From: Nocardioides sp. URHA0032
GTDB lineage: Bacteria > Actinomycetota > Actinomycetes > Propionibacteriales > Nocardioidaceae
Direction: 5' to 3'
NCBI RefSeq assembly: GCF_000620645.1
Contig: NZ_KK211159.1
Location: 62,001-126,000, forward strand
Length of the DNA: 64,000 nucleotides
The notes under the pieces were generated by a model that made no database searches, had not been told where the DNA came from, and saw only the letters and a program-made list of their open reading frames with translations. The position numbers were made by a program, and so were the translations under genes. Shown one piece after another: positions 34,901 through 42,594 of this stretch. How positions within the stretch are numbered: the first letter of the stretch is position 1; the number at the start of each line of letters is the position of its first letter.

Positions 34901-35506
34901 ATGTCGGTACCTCCCACCAGGTCGACGCTCGCAAGCCGTCCACCTCGTTCGGACGCGCAGCGCAACAGGGACCGCATCATCGACGTCGCACTGCTCCAAC
35001 TGGAAGCGGACCCCGACGTAGCACTCCGCACGATTGCGAAGAAGGCCGGCGTCGGGCAGGGCACCCTCTACCGCCACTTTCCCGACCGTGACGCGCTGTT
35101 GTGGGCGGCCTACGACCGCGAGGTGCAGCGCCTCGTGGACGCCGCGGCCGAGCTGCTTGACCGTCTGGCGCCCTTGCCCGCCCTTCGGGAGTGGATGCGC
35201 CGACTGGGAGCGTTCGCGGTCGCGAACACGAACCTCGGGCTCGCGATGCACCGGTCCATCGCTACCGGCGACGACCCGGCCCCCCTTGGCTACACACGGT
35301 GCGCCGATGCCGTGTCCACCCTCCTCGGGGCCAACCAGCGGGCAGGCACGATCCGACCCGACCTCACCCGCGACGACCTCCTGCTCGCTCTAGCCGGCAT
35401 CTGGCAGTTGAACGACCCCGAGCCAGCGGCCCGCGAAGCGCGTGCCGAGCGACTCTTCGACATCGTGATGGCCGGCGTCACCACCGAAAAGCACGACGGC
35501 GTCTGA
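34901..35506 (+). CDS. TetR family regulator, divergent from the LLM-FAD operon
   Basis: 201 residues. HTH region RSDAQRNRDRIIDVALLQLEADPDVALRTIAKKAGVGQGTLYRHFPDRDALLWAAYDREVQRLV, of the SACE_7040/YcdC-like type. The C-terminal ligand domain is short. GGAGG lies 6 nt before the ATG. The last codons reach the truncated DUF222 remnant. Codons are again less GC-extreme. It probably represses the divergent operon via the two palindromes. Confidence 0.92.
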   Translation: MSVPPTRSTLASRPPRSDAQRNRDRIIDVALLQLEADPDVALRTIAKKAGVGQGTLYRHFPDRDALLWAAYDREVQRLVDAAAELLDRLAPLPALREWMRRLGAFAVANTNLGLAMHRSIATGDDPAPLGYTRCADAVSTLLGANQRAGTIRPDLTRDDLLLALAGIWQLNDPEPAAREARAERLFDIVMAGVTTEKHDGV

Positions 35507-35528
35507 AAGAGCTGCCCGAACCGCGACT

Positions 35529-35927
35529 CCTGTGCGCGTCCAGGATGTCGGGGAGCTGGTCGATCCACCGGATCACCACCCGCACCTGCTCGGCCAACAC
35601 CCGGCCGGCAGCCAGCGCGTCCCGGGCGGCCCGATGGGCGTCGAGGTCACGACCCAACTGCACCGCGGCGTACGCCGCCGACCGGGTCGCCTTCGTCTGG
35701 TCGGCGAGCCAGTTCGCCGCGGACGAGGCACCGACCTCCTGGCCGACGTGCGGGTCCTCGGCGTACGCCGCGACCCGGGCCTTGAGCTCGACCAGCCGCG
35801 CCTCGGCACGCTGCAGCGCGACCGGGTCCATCGACCACACCGACGCATCGGCCACGGCGTCGACCTCGGCGTGCACGTGCTCGGTCGCGACACCGACCCG
35901 GTGCCGGGGAGTCGCGATCGCCGTCAT
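35529..35927 (-). pseudogene. Truncated DUF222 (13E12-type HNH nuclease family) gene, N-terminal part only
   Basis: 133 codons recognisable from ATG 35927: MTAIATPRHRVGVATEHVHAEVDAVADASVWSMDPVALQRAEARLVELKARVAAYAED, then NWLADQTKATRSAAYAAVQLGRDLDAHRAARDALAAGRVLAEQVRVVIRWIDQLPDIL, the DUF222 start of the large actinobacterial HNH endonuclease-like family. About 300 residues, including the HNH motif, are missing. Homology stops where the TetR gene ends, so this marks an insertion or deletion breakpoint. After the break the frame runs on without sense to 35478. Confidence 0.85.
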
Positions 35928-35972
35928 GGATCCAGCACAGCACTCGGCACCGACACTCGAGCGCCGAGAATC

Positions 35973-36014
35973 CCCTTGTCCACAAGGGTTCTGGTCACGA
36001 TCAGGTCACGATCA
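35973..36014. repeat. Inverted CCCTTGT/ACAAGGG and tandem GGTCACGATCA repeats
   Basis: CCCTTGT-cc-ACAAGGG at 35973-35988 and two head-to-tail copies of GGTCACGATCA at 35993-36003 and 36004-36014. They lie upstream of the truncated DUF222 gene, in a 170-bp gap that otherwise holds nothing coding. A regulatory role for the lost DUF222 gene is possible. Confidence 0.5.
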
Positions 36015-36097
36015 CCGACCGATCTCCACAGGCACCGGGATGGTGGTTCCGAGGCTCGGCGCCGGCGCTCCTCTCACCTCAACAACCGCGCCCGCTG

Positions 36098-37741
36098 CTA
36101 GCCCGTCATCCGCTCCAGCCGCGTGCGCAGCAGCCCCCGCCGGTGGGCGTTGCCGGGCAGGTCGACGTACTGGTCGCCGAACGCCGCCAGCAGCGCGTCG
36201 TCGAGCCGGCGGACTGCTCCGGGCGGGTAGCGGTAGTCCATCTTCGCGACCAGCGCGCCGCCGTCGACGCGCCCCAGGACGTCGCCGAGCTCGGCGAGCG
36301 TGGTGACGCCGAGCTCGGGCAGCAGGCCCGCGATCCAGGCGTAGTGGTCGGGGCGCGACCACTCGGCGTCGGCGTACTGCCCCGCGAGGTACGCCGCCAG
36401 CTCGCGCGGGGAGATGCCGTCCGTGGCCGGCTCGTCGACGGAGGCGCCGCGGAGACGCTCGCGGATCGTCGTGAACTCCTGGTCCGCGAGCTCGAGCAGC
36501 CCGGCCGCGAGCGTGAAGCGGCGGTCGAAGTCCCGGGCGTGCTCGGCCGGGACGTTGCCCTTGTAGCGGATGTCGTGCTCGAACTCGGCCCACGCGTGCT
36601 GGAGCACGGTCCGGACCTGGACCTGCGCGACGGTGCCGTCCTCGCGGGAGACCAGCAGGTGCCGGCTGGCGTAGCCGAACCGTCCCTCGCTCGCGGTCTC
36701 CTGGCCGAGGTCGCGGTCGTCGAGCACGCTCAGCTGTGCTCCCAGGACGTCGGCGACCGCGGTGACGTCGCTGCGCACGTAGGTGATCACGCGGACGCCG
36801 ACCTGGTCGGTGATCTCGCGCAGCGGGTCGGCGTACGCCGGCACGCCGTCGTCCGTGCGCGCCGCCTTGGTCGCGAACGACTCGACGCTCTTGGCCCGCC
36901 CGGTGACGCTCAGGTAGTTGATGCCGGCCTCGTCCAGGACCGACGTCACCAGCGCGACGTACTCGTCGGCCACCACGGCGAGGCGGGGCTGGCGTCGCGC
37001 GTACTCCTCGATCGCCTTCCGGATCGCGGCGTGGGCGTCGTCCAGCGTGGGCGTGACGATGTAGCCGCGCTCGAAGTCGCCGTACGTCGTGACCCGCTCC
37101 GGCCAGCGCTCGGCGAACAACGCGACGTACGCGCAGACGACCGCGTCGACCTGGTCCTCGGCACGGCCGAGCTCGCTCTTCCGGGTCGCGGCCTCGACGT
37201 CGGCGCGCAGCGCCTGCCAGGTGCGGCCGGTGGGCACGATCCGCTCGAGGTGGTCCATGAGCTGCAGCAGCTCGCCGCGCATGGAGTCGATCGTCCGGCC
37301 GCGCTTGTCCTTGTACTTGAAGGTCTTCCGCAGCCCGAACAGCACCACGGTCGCGGGGTGCGGGTAGACCTCGATCGCGCGCCGCTCGCGGCCCGACCGC
37401 GGGTCCATGTCGAGGCGGAGCAGCCGGCAGATGCGCGCGCCGCGGGTGCCGTTCGCGAACTCGGGCTTGCCGGTGTTCGACGGGTGCGTGCCGGCCTCGA
37501 AGCTCCGGAAGTCGCGGTTGAGCTCCTGCTCGGCGATCCGGGAGCCGGTGGGGTTCGTGACGACCAGGGGTGCGTCGATGCCGACCCGGCACGGGCCGTC
37601 GACATACGGCGCCAGCGCGTCGCGGATCTCCTCGTCGGTGTGCACGCTGGAGAGGTGCACCAGCCGGCCGTCGGCGTCGAGGACGGCGAGGCCGGTCCGC
37701 TGCCGCTCGCCCCAGGCGAGGTCGATCCCGACGAAGTGCAC
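36098..37741 (-). CDS. Fusion: DUF429 (RNase H-like fold) + RelA/SpoT nucleotide-pyrophosphokinase domain
   Basis: 547 residues in one frame. Residues 1-235 are DUF429, an RNase H-like predicted nuclease fold, with acidic positions Asp7 (VGIDLAW), Asp56 (GIDAPL), Glu124 (EVYPHPA) and Asp196/Asp199 (EDQVDA). Residues about 240-400 match the RelA/SpoT synthetase domain: GRAKS (281-285), DQVGVR with Asp312, GYASRH (356-361), and QVQVRTVLQHAWAEFEHDIRYKG (373-395). The position of the catalytic Glu (E-I-Q-x-R-T) is Gln373 here, which may alter activity. Residues 400-547 are helical and unrecognised, ending NAHRRGLLRTRLERMTG. It has no HD hydrolase. It is alone in its transcription direction, with a TetR-P450 pair upstream. 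Confidence 0.9.
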   Translation of the reverse strand: MHFVGIDLAWGERQRTGLAVLDADGRLVHLSSVHTDEEIRDALAPYVDGPCRVGIDAPLVVTNPTGSRIAEQELNRDFRSFEAGTHPSNTGKPEFANGTRGARICRLLRLDMDPRSGRERRAIEVYPHPATVVLFGLRKTFKYKDKRGRTIDSMRGELLQLMDHLERIVPTGRTWQALRADVEAATRKSELGRAEDQVDAVVCAYVALFAERWPERVTTYGDFERGYIVTPTLDDAHAAIRKAIEEYARRQPRLAVVADEYVALVTSVLDEAGINYLSVTGRAKSVESFATKAARTDDGVPAYADPLREITDQVGVRVITYVRSDVTAVADVLGAQLSVLDDRDLGQETASEGRFGYASRHLLVSREDGTVAQVQVRTVLQHAWAEFEHDIRYKGNVPAEHARDFDRRFTLAAGLLELADQEFTTIRERLRGASVDEPATDGISPRELAAYLAGQYADAEWSRPDHYAWIAGLLPELGVTTLAELGDVLGRVDGGALVAKMDYRYPPGAVRRLDDALLAAFGDQYVDLPGNAHRRGLLRTRLERMTG

Positions 37742-37770
37742 GGGGTCAGACTGCCCTATCGGGGCCGGCG

Positions 37771-38253
37771 CTACCGGCGCCGGCCGATCGCCGGCGCCAC
37801 GAACCGCTCGACCATCCGGCGCTCCTCGGCCCCGTCGCGGCCGGGCACGATCAGCAGCGAGACGATCACCCGCACCAGCCAGCGCGCCGCGTCGGGATCG
37901 CCGGCGGCGCCGAGACCGAGGGCCCCGACCACCTCGCTGGACTGCGCGAGCTCAGCCGTCGTGCCGGCGTCGGCCGCGCCGAACCACGCCAGCAGCTCCG
38001 GTCGAGCGCGGACGTGGCCGACCGCGGCCAGCACCGCATCCGCGAGGTCCGTCTCACCGGCGAGCAACGCGCCGATCCGGCGGGCCTCCCGGTGCACGAA
38101 CGCAAGGTGCAGCTCGTGCCGGTCGGAGAAGTAGCGGTAGAGCGTCGCGCGCGAGCAGCCGGCGGCGCGGGCGACCTCGCCCATGCTGACGGCGTTCACG
38201 CCGTGCTGGGCGAACAGGCCCGCGGCAGTATCGAGGATCCGCTCCGGGCTCAT
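37771..38253 (-). CDS. TetR family regulator coupled to P450
   Basis: 160 residues: MSPERILDTAAGLFAQHGVNAVSMGEVARAAGCSRATLYRYFSDRHELHLAFVHREARRIGALL is a TetR HTH with a short N-terminal arm; the C-terminal domain is compact. The ATG overlaps the P450 stop by 4 bp, so it is translated with the P450. Autoregulation with the P450 as target is likely. No palindrome was noticed near the P450 start. Confidence 0.92.
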   Translation of the reverse strand: MSPERILDTAAGLFAQHGVNAVSMGEVARAAGCSRATLYRYFSDRHELHLAFVHREARRIGALLAGETDLADAVLAAVGHVRARPELLAWFGAADAGTTAELAQSSEVVGALGLGAAGDPDAARWLVRVIVSLLIVPGRDGAEERRMVERFVAPAIGRRR

Positions 38254-39443
38254 GCCGCCACCCGGAACGGCACGGTCGTGGGCCGCCGCACGTACGGACC
38301 GGGTGCCCACCCGACGCCGTCGAGGTCGACGGTGAAGTCCGGGCATCGGGCCAGGAGCTCCTCGAGCGCGACCCGCGCCTGCAGCCGGGCGGCGGCGGCG
38401 CCGAGGCAGTGGTGGCTGCCCTGGCTGAACGTCAGGATCTGGCCGGGCCGGCGACGGACGTCGAGGTCGTCGGCGTCGGGTCCGTAGCGACGTGGGTCGC
38501 GGTTCGCGGCGGCGTACAGCAGCAGGACGCGGCGACCCGCGCGGATGGTGCGGCCGTGCAGCTCGACGTCGCGGGTCGTCGTCCGCGCCAGGCCCTGGAC
38601 GGGCGAGGTCAGCCGGAGCAGCTCCTCGACGGCGTCCTTGACCAGGGCGGGCTCCTGGAGGAGTACCCGGCGCTGGTCGCGGTCCTGCTCCAGCAGCTGG
38701 ACCGCACCGCCCAGCATGCCGGTCGTCGTGTCGTTGCCGCCGGTCACGACCGTGAAGACGTAGGCGAGGATCGAGAGCACGCCGCGGTCGTCGTCGCCGA
38801 CGCCGGCCGCGACGAGGTGCGAGACCGTGTCGTCGCCGGGCTGGGCCCGGCGCCGCTCGATGAGCTCGGCGAAGTAGCCCGTCATCTCGGTGAGCGCCTC
38901 GGTGGCGCCGGTGATCGCTCCGGCCGAGCTCGCCGAGACGATCGCGTGCGTCCAGTCGTCGAAGCGCTCGCGGCCGTCGTCGGGCACGCCGAGGTAGTGG
39001 GCGACCACCATGCTCGGCAGCGGCTTGAAGAGCGTCTCCACGATGTCGCCGCCGCCCTCGTCGCGCAGCCGCTCGAGCCGCTCGACGACGAACGCGCGCA
39101 CCAGCGGCTCCAAGGTGCTGACCTGGCGGGGCGTGAAGCCGCGCGCCACCAGCTTGCGGAACGCGGTGTGGTCCGGCGGGTCCAGCATCACCAGGGGCCG
39201 GTTGTCGGCGAGGCCGATCGTCTCGAGCTCGTCGTACTCGACGGTGAGGCCCTCGGCGGAGGAGTACGTCGCGGTGTCGACCGCCGCCGCGACCACGTCC
39301 TCGTGCCGGGACAGCACCCAGTAGTCACGGCCGCCGGGTCGCTCGACGTGGTGGGCGGGGTCGCGGTCGCGCAGGCCGGCGTACATCGGCCACGGGTTCG
39401 CCCAGGTCCCTTGCGTGGCGGGTCGGTACATGCCGGCCACCAT
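38250..39443 (-). CDS. Cytochrome P450
   Basis: 397-residue P450 of the common bacterial class I type. VYxxLRDRDPAHHVE-like start (MYAGLRDRDPAHHVERPGG), I-helix TVVTGGNDTTTG, ExxR in EELLRLTSPVQGLART, and heme loop FSQGSHHCLG with thiolate Cys346. The pattern resembles CYP124/125/142-like steroid and fatty-acid hydroxylases only loosely. ATG 39443, with an alternative ATG four codons in. Translated with the TetR gene. No ferredoxin partner adjoins. Confidence 0.93.
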   Translation of the reverse strand: MVAGMYRPATQGTWANPWPMYAGLRDRDPAHHVERPGGRDYWVLSRHEDVVAAAVDTATYSSAEGLTVEYDELETIGLADNRPLVMLDPPDHTAFRKLVARGFTPRQVSTLEPLVRAFVVERLERLRDEGGGDIVETLFKPLPSMVVAHYLGVPDDGRERFDDWTHAIVSASSAGAITGATEALTEMTGYFAELIERRRAQPGDDTVSHLVAAGVGDDDRGVLSILAYVFTVVTGGNDTTTGMLGGAVQLLEQDRDQRRVLLQEPALVKDAVEELLRLTSPVQGLARTTTRDVELHGRTIRAGRRVLLLYAAANRDPRRYGPDADDLDVRRRPGQILTFSQGSHHCLGAAAARLQARVALEELLARCPDFTVDLDGVGWAPGPYVRRPTTVPFRVAA

Positions 39444-39481
39444 GAGACAGATCGCCGGATTTGTCCAGTGGCCGCGAGGTG

Positions 39482-39595
39482 TCAGGCGCCGGCGCGCTGG
39501 AGGGCGGCGCGCGCGCTGAGGGCGGCCGCGATGGCGCGGTCCGGCCGGCCGTCGGAGCGGTGGGGGCGGGGCTGGTTCGTGGTTCGGTTCTGCAC
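39482..39595 (-). CDS. Possible 37-residue small gene
   Basis: GTG 39595 to TGA 39484. Codes MQNRTTNQPRPHRSDGRP, then DRAIAAALSARAALQRAGA. All third codon bases but one are G or C, as in real genes here. No ribosome site and no homology. It lies in the 213-bp gap between psuG and the P450; otherwise that gap shows nothing. Confidence 0.3.
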   Translation of the reverse strand: MQNRTTNQPRPHRSDGRPDRAIAAALSARAALQRAGA

Positions 39596-39656
39596 GCTGC
39601 TCAGGAGCTCGGGCCCGTGCTGCTGATACGCCGGTCTGGACCGCGCCCGCCGCTCG

Positions 39657-40574
39657 TCAGGCGAGCGACGCCCACTCCCGCGCGACCGCCGCACCGAGAC
39701 GGGCGTTGTGGCGGACCAGGGCGATGTTGGCGGTGAGCGAGGCGCCGCCGGTGATCTCGACGATCCGGCCGAGGAGGTACGGCGTGGCGTCCTTGCCGTG
39801 GATGCCGAGCCGGTCCAGGTCGGCGAGCGCCTGATCGATGATGACACCGATCTCGTCGGCCGGGATCTCGTCCTCGGCGGGGATCGGGTTGGCGACGACG
39901 AGGCCGCCCTCGAGCCCGAGCCGCCACTTCGCGGCCATCACCGCGGCGATCTCGGCGGCGGTGTCGACCCTGTTCGGCGCGGCGTACCCGCTCGATCGGG
40001 AGTAGAACGACGGGAACTCGTCGCTGCCGACCGCGAGCACCGGGACGCCGAGCGTCTCCAGGGTCTCCAGGGTGAGGCCGATGTCGAGGATCGACTTCAC
40101 CCCCGCAGACACGACCGCGACCGAGGTCCGCCCCAGCTCGGTGAGGTCGGCCGAGACGTCGAAGGTCTGCTGGGCGCCCCGGTGCACGCCGCCGAGGCCT
40201 CCGGTCACGAACACCCGGATGCCGGCCAGCGCCGCGAGCCGCATAGTCGCGGCGACGGTCGTGGCGCCGTGGGCGCGCCGCGCCATCACCAGCGGCAGGT
40301 CGCGCACGCTGACCTTGGTGACGTCGCCGTGGCTGGCGAGCAGCTCGAGGTCCTCGGCCGACAGCCCGATCCGCGGCACGCCGTCCAGCACCGCGATCGT
40401 CGCCGGCACGGCCCCGTGCTCGCGGATGATGCCCTCGACCTCGGTCGCCATCGCGACGTTCTGCGGGTGCGGCATGCCGTGGCTGATGATCGTGCTCTCC
40501 AGCGCGACGACCGGCGTACCGTCCCCCAGCGCGTCGGCCACCTCCTCGGTGACGGTCAGCATCGGATGGGTCAC
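39657..40574 (-). CDS. psuG: Pseudouridine-5'-phosphate glycosidase
   Basis: 305 residues. Cleaves pseudouridine 5'-phosphate to ribose 5-phosphate and uracil. Family marks: VVALESTIISHGMPHPQNVAMATEVEGIIREHGAVPATIAVLDG, HGATTVAATMRLAALAGIRVFVTGGLGGVHRGAQQTFDVSADLTEL, VDTAAEIAAVMAAKW and RVDTAAEIA; the catalytic Lys is in VSAGVKSILD. The GTG 40574 overlaps the kinase stop (GTGA), matching the psuK-psuG pathway order. A start four codons further in is possible. Confidence 0.97.
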   Translation of the reverse strand: MTHPMLTVTEEVADALGDGTPVVALESTIISHGMPHPQNVAMATEVEGIIREHGAVPATIAVLDGVPRIGLSAEDLELLASHGDVTKVSVRDLPLVMARRAHGATTVAATMRLAALAGIRVFVTGGLGGVHRGAQQTFDVSADLTELGRTSVAVVSAGVKSILDIGLTLETLETLGVPVLAVGSDEFPSFYSRSSGYAAPNRVDTAAEIAAVMAAKWRLGLEGGLVVANPIPAEDEIPADEIGVIIDQALADLDRLGIHGKDATPYLLGRIVEITGGASLTANIALVRHNARLGAAVAREWASLA

Positions 40575-41677
40575 AGCAGGCTCCTGACGAGTCGGTCGGT
40601 GAGGTCGGGGCGGACGGTGTGCGGGCTCGCGACGGTGAGGGCGGCCGCGGCGTGGCCGTACGCCGCCGCCTCGGCCGGCTCGCTCCCGGAGAGCAGCGCG
40701 TGGCAGAACGCCGCGAGCATCGCGTCGCCGGCGCCGGTGACGTCGGCGACCTCGGCGGGTACGGCGGCCAGCGCGGTCGCGCCGTCGCGCGTGCTCAGCA
40801 GGGAGCCGGCCGCGCCCAGCCGCACCCAGACCAGCTCCACTCCGCGGTCGTGCAGCGCGGCGGCGGCCTTCGCCACCTGGCGGGCGGTGCGGGTCGGCAA
40901 CCCGGTGAGGGCGGCGAGCTCGTCGCGGTTGGGGGTGATCGCGTACACCGGGTGCTCGGTGCACACCAACGGGGCCAGCGCGGTCGCCTTGGGGACGCTG
41001 ACCGGCTCGAGCACGACCCGGGTGCCGTGTCCGGCAGCGAGGTCGAGCGCGAACCTCAGCGTCTCCGTGGCGAGGTTGCCGTCGAGCACCACCAGGCCGG
41101 CCGCGGCGACCAGGTCGCGCGCCGCGTTCACCTGGTCGGCCGCCAGCTCGTCGGTCGCGGCCATGTCCGACACCGCGACGACCAGCTCGCCGTCCGCGTC
41201 GAGGACCGCGGTGTAGGTGCCGGTGGACCACGCGGACCGGCGCACGTGCTCCACGTGCACGCCCGCGCCGGAGGTCGCGGCGAGCACCTGGTCGCCGAGG
41301 CGGTCCACGCCGATCGCCGCGACCAGGTGGGTGCGGGTGCCCAGCCGGGCGAGGTTCTCCGCGATGTTGCGGCCGACTCCACCGGCGGCCATCGACCCGG
41401 TGCCCGGGTTGCTCGTGGCCGGGACGGCGGCGCGGGTGCTGCGCGCCTTGACGTCCACGTTCGCGCCGCCGATCACCACGACCGACGGCTCCTCGCTGAG
41501 CACGTACCCGCGGCCGCGGATCACGCCCTTCTTGCCGAGGTTCGAGAGGTGCACGTTGACCGCGGCCCGCGTGGTGCCGAGCGCGGCCGCGATGGCGGCG
41601 GACCCGATCAGCGGGTCGCGGCGCAGCAGGGCCACGACCTCGCGCTCGCGGTCGGTCAGCGTCATGCTTGTCAGCAT
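40571..41677 (-). CDS. psuK: Pseudouridine kinase (PfkB family) with N-terminal helix-turn-helix
   Basis: 368 residues. The first 60 are a winged helix (LTDREREVVALLRRDPLIGSAAIAAALGTTRAAVNVHLSNLGKKGVIRGRGYVLSE). The PfkB kinase follows, with VVVIGGANVDVKARS near residue 68 and the anion hole TGAGD in ADVTGAGDAMLAAF. It should phosphorylate pseudouridine; the HTH probably makes it its own regulator. AAGGGA lies 4-5 nt before ATG 41677. Coupled to psuG by GTGA overlap. Confidence 0.93.
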   Translation of the reverse strand: MLTSMTLTDREREVVALLRRDPLIGSAAIAAALGTTRAAVNVHLSNLGKKGVIRGRGYVLSEEPSVVVIGGANVDVKARSTRAAVPATSNPGTGSMAAGGVGRNIAENLARLGTRTHLVAAIGVDRLGDQVLAATSGAGVHVEHVRRSAWSTGTYTAVLDADGELVVAVSDMAATDELAADQVNAARDLVAAAGLVVLDGNLATETLRFALDLAAGHGTRVVLEPVSVPKATALAPLVCTEHPVYAITPNRDELAALTGLPTRTARQVAKAAAALHDRGVELVWVRLGAAGSLLSTRDGATALAAVPAEVADVTGAGDAMLAAFCHALLSGSEPAEAAAYGHAAAALTVASPHTVRPDLTDRLVRSLL

Positions 41678-41698
41678 AAGGTCCCTTCATCACGACAA

Positions 41699-41738
41699 GG
41701 CCCCGCGCTACGGACCGACGCCGGTCGGCGACGGGGCC
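41699..41738 (-). terminator. Branched hairpin after the ABC transporter operon
   Basis: GGCCCCG (41699-41705) pairs with CGGGGCC (41732-41738); inside, CCGAC/GTCGG forms a second small stem. It lies 17 bp beyond the permease stop in its reading direction. Confidence 0.5.
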
Positions 41739-41754
41739 GGCGACGCGACGTGGC

Positions 41755-42594
41755 TCAGACGAGGACGTCCCGGCGCTGGAACCACCAGGCGCTCACCGCC
41801 AGCGGCGGCACGGCGAACAGGGTCGAGACGAGGAGCGCGTGCCACAGCGCGCCCGTGTCGACGGTGGTGCCCAGCACGCCCTCCCACGCCGTGAACTGGT
41901 CGGTGAGCAACCACCTCGTGATGGACTCGGGGACGTTCGGCAGGAACGCGATGATCTGGTTGGCGAAGCTGAACACCAGCATCCCGACGATGGCGGCCGC
42001 GCTGTTGCGCGACAACGTCGAGAACAGGAAGCCCCACGCGCTCACCGCGAGCAGCGGAGCGGCGTAGGCACCGAGGCAGATCGCCAGCCGGCCGAGCATC
42101 GAGCCCGCGCCGATCTCGTGGGCTCCGAGCGTGAAGCCGGTGGCACCCAGGGGCACCCCTCCCAGGGGGACCGGTTCCGCGCCGTTCGCGAGGACCCCGA
42201 TCACCGTGCCGCTCAGCCCGAAGCAGACCAGCAGCACCAGGACGTACGTCGCGGTGGCCAGCATCTTGGCCCGAAGCAGCTGCCACCGGCTGGTCGAGCG
42301 CGCCAGCACCGTCTTGAGCGTCTGGTTGGAGTCCTCGGCCGCCACGATGTCACCGGCGACGAGCGCGCACAGCAGCGGTACCAGGACCAGCGAGGAGAAG
42401 AACAGCGCGATGAGCGGAAGGACCAGGCCGGAGCTGTTGTAGGCCAGCGAGATGTAGACGTCCGGGTCGACCGGCCCGCCCGGCTCCGGCGGCTTCGGAG
42501 GGTTGATCGCGAGGCCGATCGCGAACGCGGCCGGGATCAGCGTCGCCGCCACCCAGCCCAGGTAGGTGCGGCGCTGGGCGAGGAGCTTGCGCAT
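41755..42594 (-). CDS. ABC transporter permease (ABC-2 type)
   Basis: 279 residues, six membrane helices. ABC-2 pattern: AQRRTYLGWVAATLIPAAFAIGLAINPP, then a large outside loop, LVAGDIVAAEDSNQTLKTVLARSTSRWQLLRAKML and a C-terminal helix pair. The SNQTLKTVLARSTSRW stretch is the coupling region of exporter permeases. ATG 42594 is the best start, 58 bp inside the ATPase gene; the preceding residues AERTYAWQ look native, so a frameshift or an unusual start is possible. The substrate is unknown. Confidence 0.88.
   Translation of the reverse strand: MRKLLAQRRTYLGWVAATLIPAAFAIGLAINPPKPPEPGGPVDPDVYISLAYNSSGLVLPLIALFFSSLVLVPLLCALVAGDIVAAEDSNQTLKTVLARSTSRWQLLRAKMLATATYVLVLLVCFGLSGTVIGVLANGAEPVPLGGVPLGATGFTLGAHEIGAGSMLGRLAICLGAYAAPLLAVSAWGFLFSTLSRNSAAAIVGMLVFSFANQIIAFLPNVPESITRWLLTDQFTAWEGVLGTTVDTGALWHALLVSTLFAVPPLAVSAWWFQRRDVLV

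Noticed and set aside
35993..36014. Two GGTCACGATCA copies as start of a CRISPR array
   Set aside because: Only two copies, directly adjacent with no spacers.
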